Below are positions 6,162 to 6,795 of a stretch of DNA of 6,795 nucleotides, one piece after another. A model generated the notes under the pieces. It searched no databases. It saw nothing but the letters and a program-made list of their open reading frames with translations, and was not told the origin of the DNA. Position 1 is the first letter of the stretch. Each line of letters begins with the position of its first letter. Position numbers and translations under genes: made by a program. This stretch comes from JANXLS01 sp038227045 (GTDB lineage: Bacteria > Planctomycetota > SZUA-567 > H5-PLA8), in contig JBBRQD010000200.1 in NCBI GenBank assembly GCA_038227045.1, positions 1 to 6,795 on the forward strand, given 5' to 3'.

Positions 6162-6795
6162 TTATTTTGCCGAACCCGACTTGCTGCCCTTCGTAACCGT
6201 GTAGTTCAGTCCGGGCGTGGCTTGAAATACCGTGTTATTGAAAACGACGGTGAACGGCATACTCACCATTTTAGCCGGACCCGCCGCATTCGTCAGGCCG
6301 TAACCCGCCAGCGTATCGGCAAAATTACCTTTCTTAAACGTGACGCCGTACTTGGCCGTCTGTGCAGCTACGACGCCCTTCTTCGATTTAATCGAAACCT
6401 TCACCGTATCGTTGCCCTTAGCCGTCAGCGACAATACTTTCGCCACCCCGCCCACGTCGATGTAGACCATTGCACCGTTCGATATGAAACCGAACGGAAC
6501 CGGCAGCGTCCCAGAAAATGAAATCGAGTCGGCTGTTCCCGGCTTCGCAAAATTCAGCTTGATCATTGGTTTGGCAATCGTCAGCGTTTGCAATGTTCCC
6601 GCCGTAACGGGTTGCCCCGTGGGCGTGCTCGACGCGTCGTTCGGATTTGTTCCAACCGCATTTTCGAACGCGTCAGAGAAGCCGTCTCCGTCGCTGTCTG
6701 GCCCCGCGCCAACGATTGTTGTGTTTATTGTGACAGTCATAGTTCCGATAATGCTGCTATTCGCGGCGTCCGCCACGGTAACAGTCACAATATAA
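6162..6795 (-). CDS. C-terminal part of a large secreted multidomain protein, cut by window edge
   Basis: The frame is open to the right edge; its residue numbering here begins at codon 6788-6786. The first strands (TVTVADAANSSIIGTMTVTI) look like the end of an Ig- or PKD-like repeat. Residues 30-53 carry a calcium-binding thrombospondin type 3-like motif (PDSDGDGFSDAFENAVGTNP). Then comes a roughly 130-residue beta-rich module with LNFAKPGTADSISFSGTLP, VPFGF, IDVGGVAKVLSL, KSKKGVVAAQTAKY and a basic tail KGSKSGSAK. I recall such C-terminal modules on giant exported proteins of Verrucomicrobia; their function is unknown to me, perhaps cell-surface display or structural. No start or signal peptide is within the window. 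Transcription runs towards the 32-bp repeat and the lyase cassette, so read-through is possible. Confidence 0.75.
   Translation of the reverse strand, partial: YIVTVTVADAANSSIIGTMTVTINTTIVGAGPDSDGDGFSDAFENAVGTNPNDASSTPTGQPVTAGTLQTLTIAKPMIKLNFAKPGTADSISFSGTLPVPFGFISNGAMVYIDVGGVAKVLSLTAKGNDTVKVSIKSKKGVVAAQTAKYGVTFKKGNFADTLAGYGLTNAAGPAKMVSMPFTVVFNNTVFQATPGLNYTVTKGSKSGSAK

Overview
The window looks like an accessory stretch of a Verrucomicrobiota-type chromosome (Limisphaerales/Pedosphaera-like is my best guess). The reasons are large secreted carbohydrate-active proteins, a C-terminal module of the kind I associate with giant Verrucomicrobial surface proteins, and several insertion-sequence remnants. 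This assignment is pattern recognition; no 16S or other marker gene is present.

Layout. Positions 1-183 (minus) hold the N-terminus of an IS66-type transposase, cut by the window edge and frameshifted in a GC dinucleotide run. Positions 264-884 (plus) hold an IS4-family transposase core lacking both ends. Positions 917-1321 (minus) encode a small KorB-like helix-turn-helix protein of the type usually found beside serine recombinases, but no recombinase is present. Immediately upstream of it (1335-2033, minus) is a secreted parallel beta-helix protein whose 3' end appears cut off where the HTH module begins. Positions 2124-2551 are non-coding, with short repeats and one copy of a 32-bp repeat.

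The main intact gene is 2552-5578 (minus), a secreted multidomain rhamnogalacturonan lyase (polysaccharide lyase family 4 type) with three C-terminal fibronectin type III domains. Sixty bases upstream, on the same strand, lies a 106-residue exported protein (5639-5959) that looks like a signal peptide joined to the C-terminal beta-sandwich of a GH29-type alpha-L-fucosidase. A second perfect copy of the 32-bp repeat (6048-6079) follows, so the repeats bracket this two-gene polysaccharide cassette. Positions 6162-6795 (minus) are the C-terminal end of a larger secreted protein with a calcium-binding DxDxDG repeat, running off the window.

Functionally, the lyase would cleave the rhamnogalacturonan I backbone of pectin outside the cell, and the beta-helix protein could also act on polysaccharide. 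The other genes are mainly debris of mobile elements. I found no clear new defence or mobile system. The most interesting signals are the 32-bp repeat pair around the lyase cassette, the recombinase-less HTH module that seems to have truncated the beta-helix gene, and the fucosidase-like remnant.
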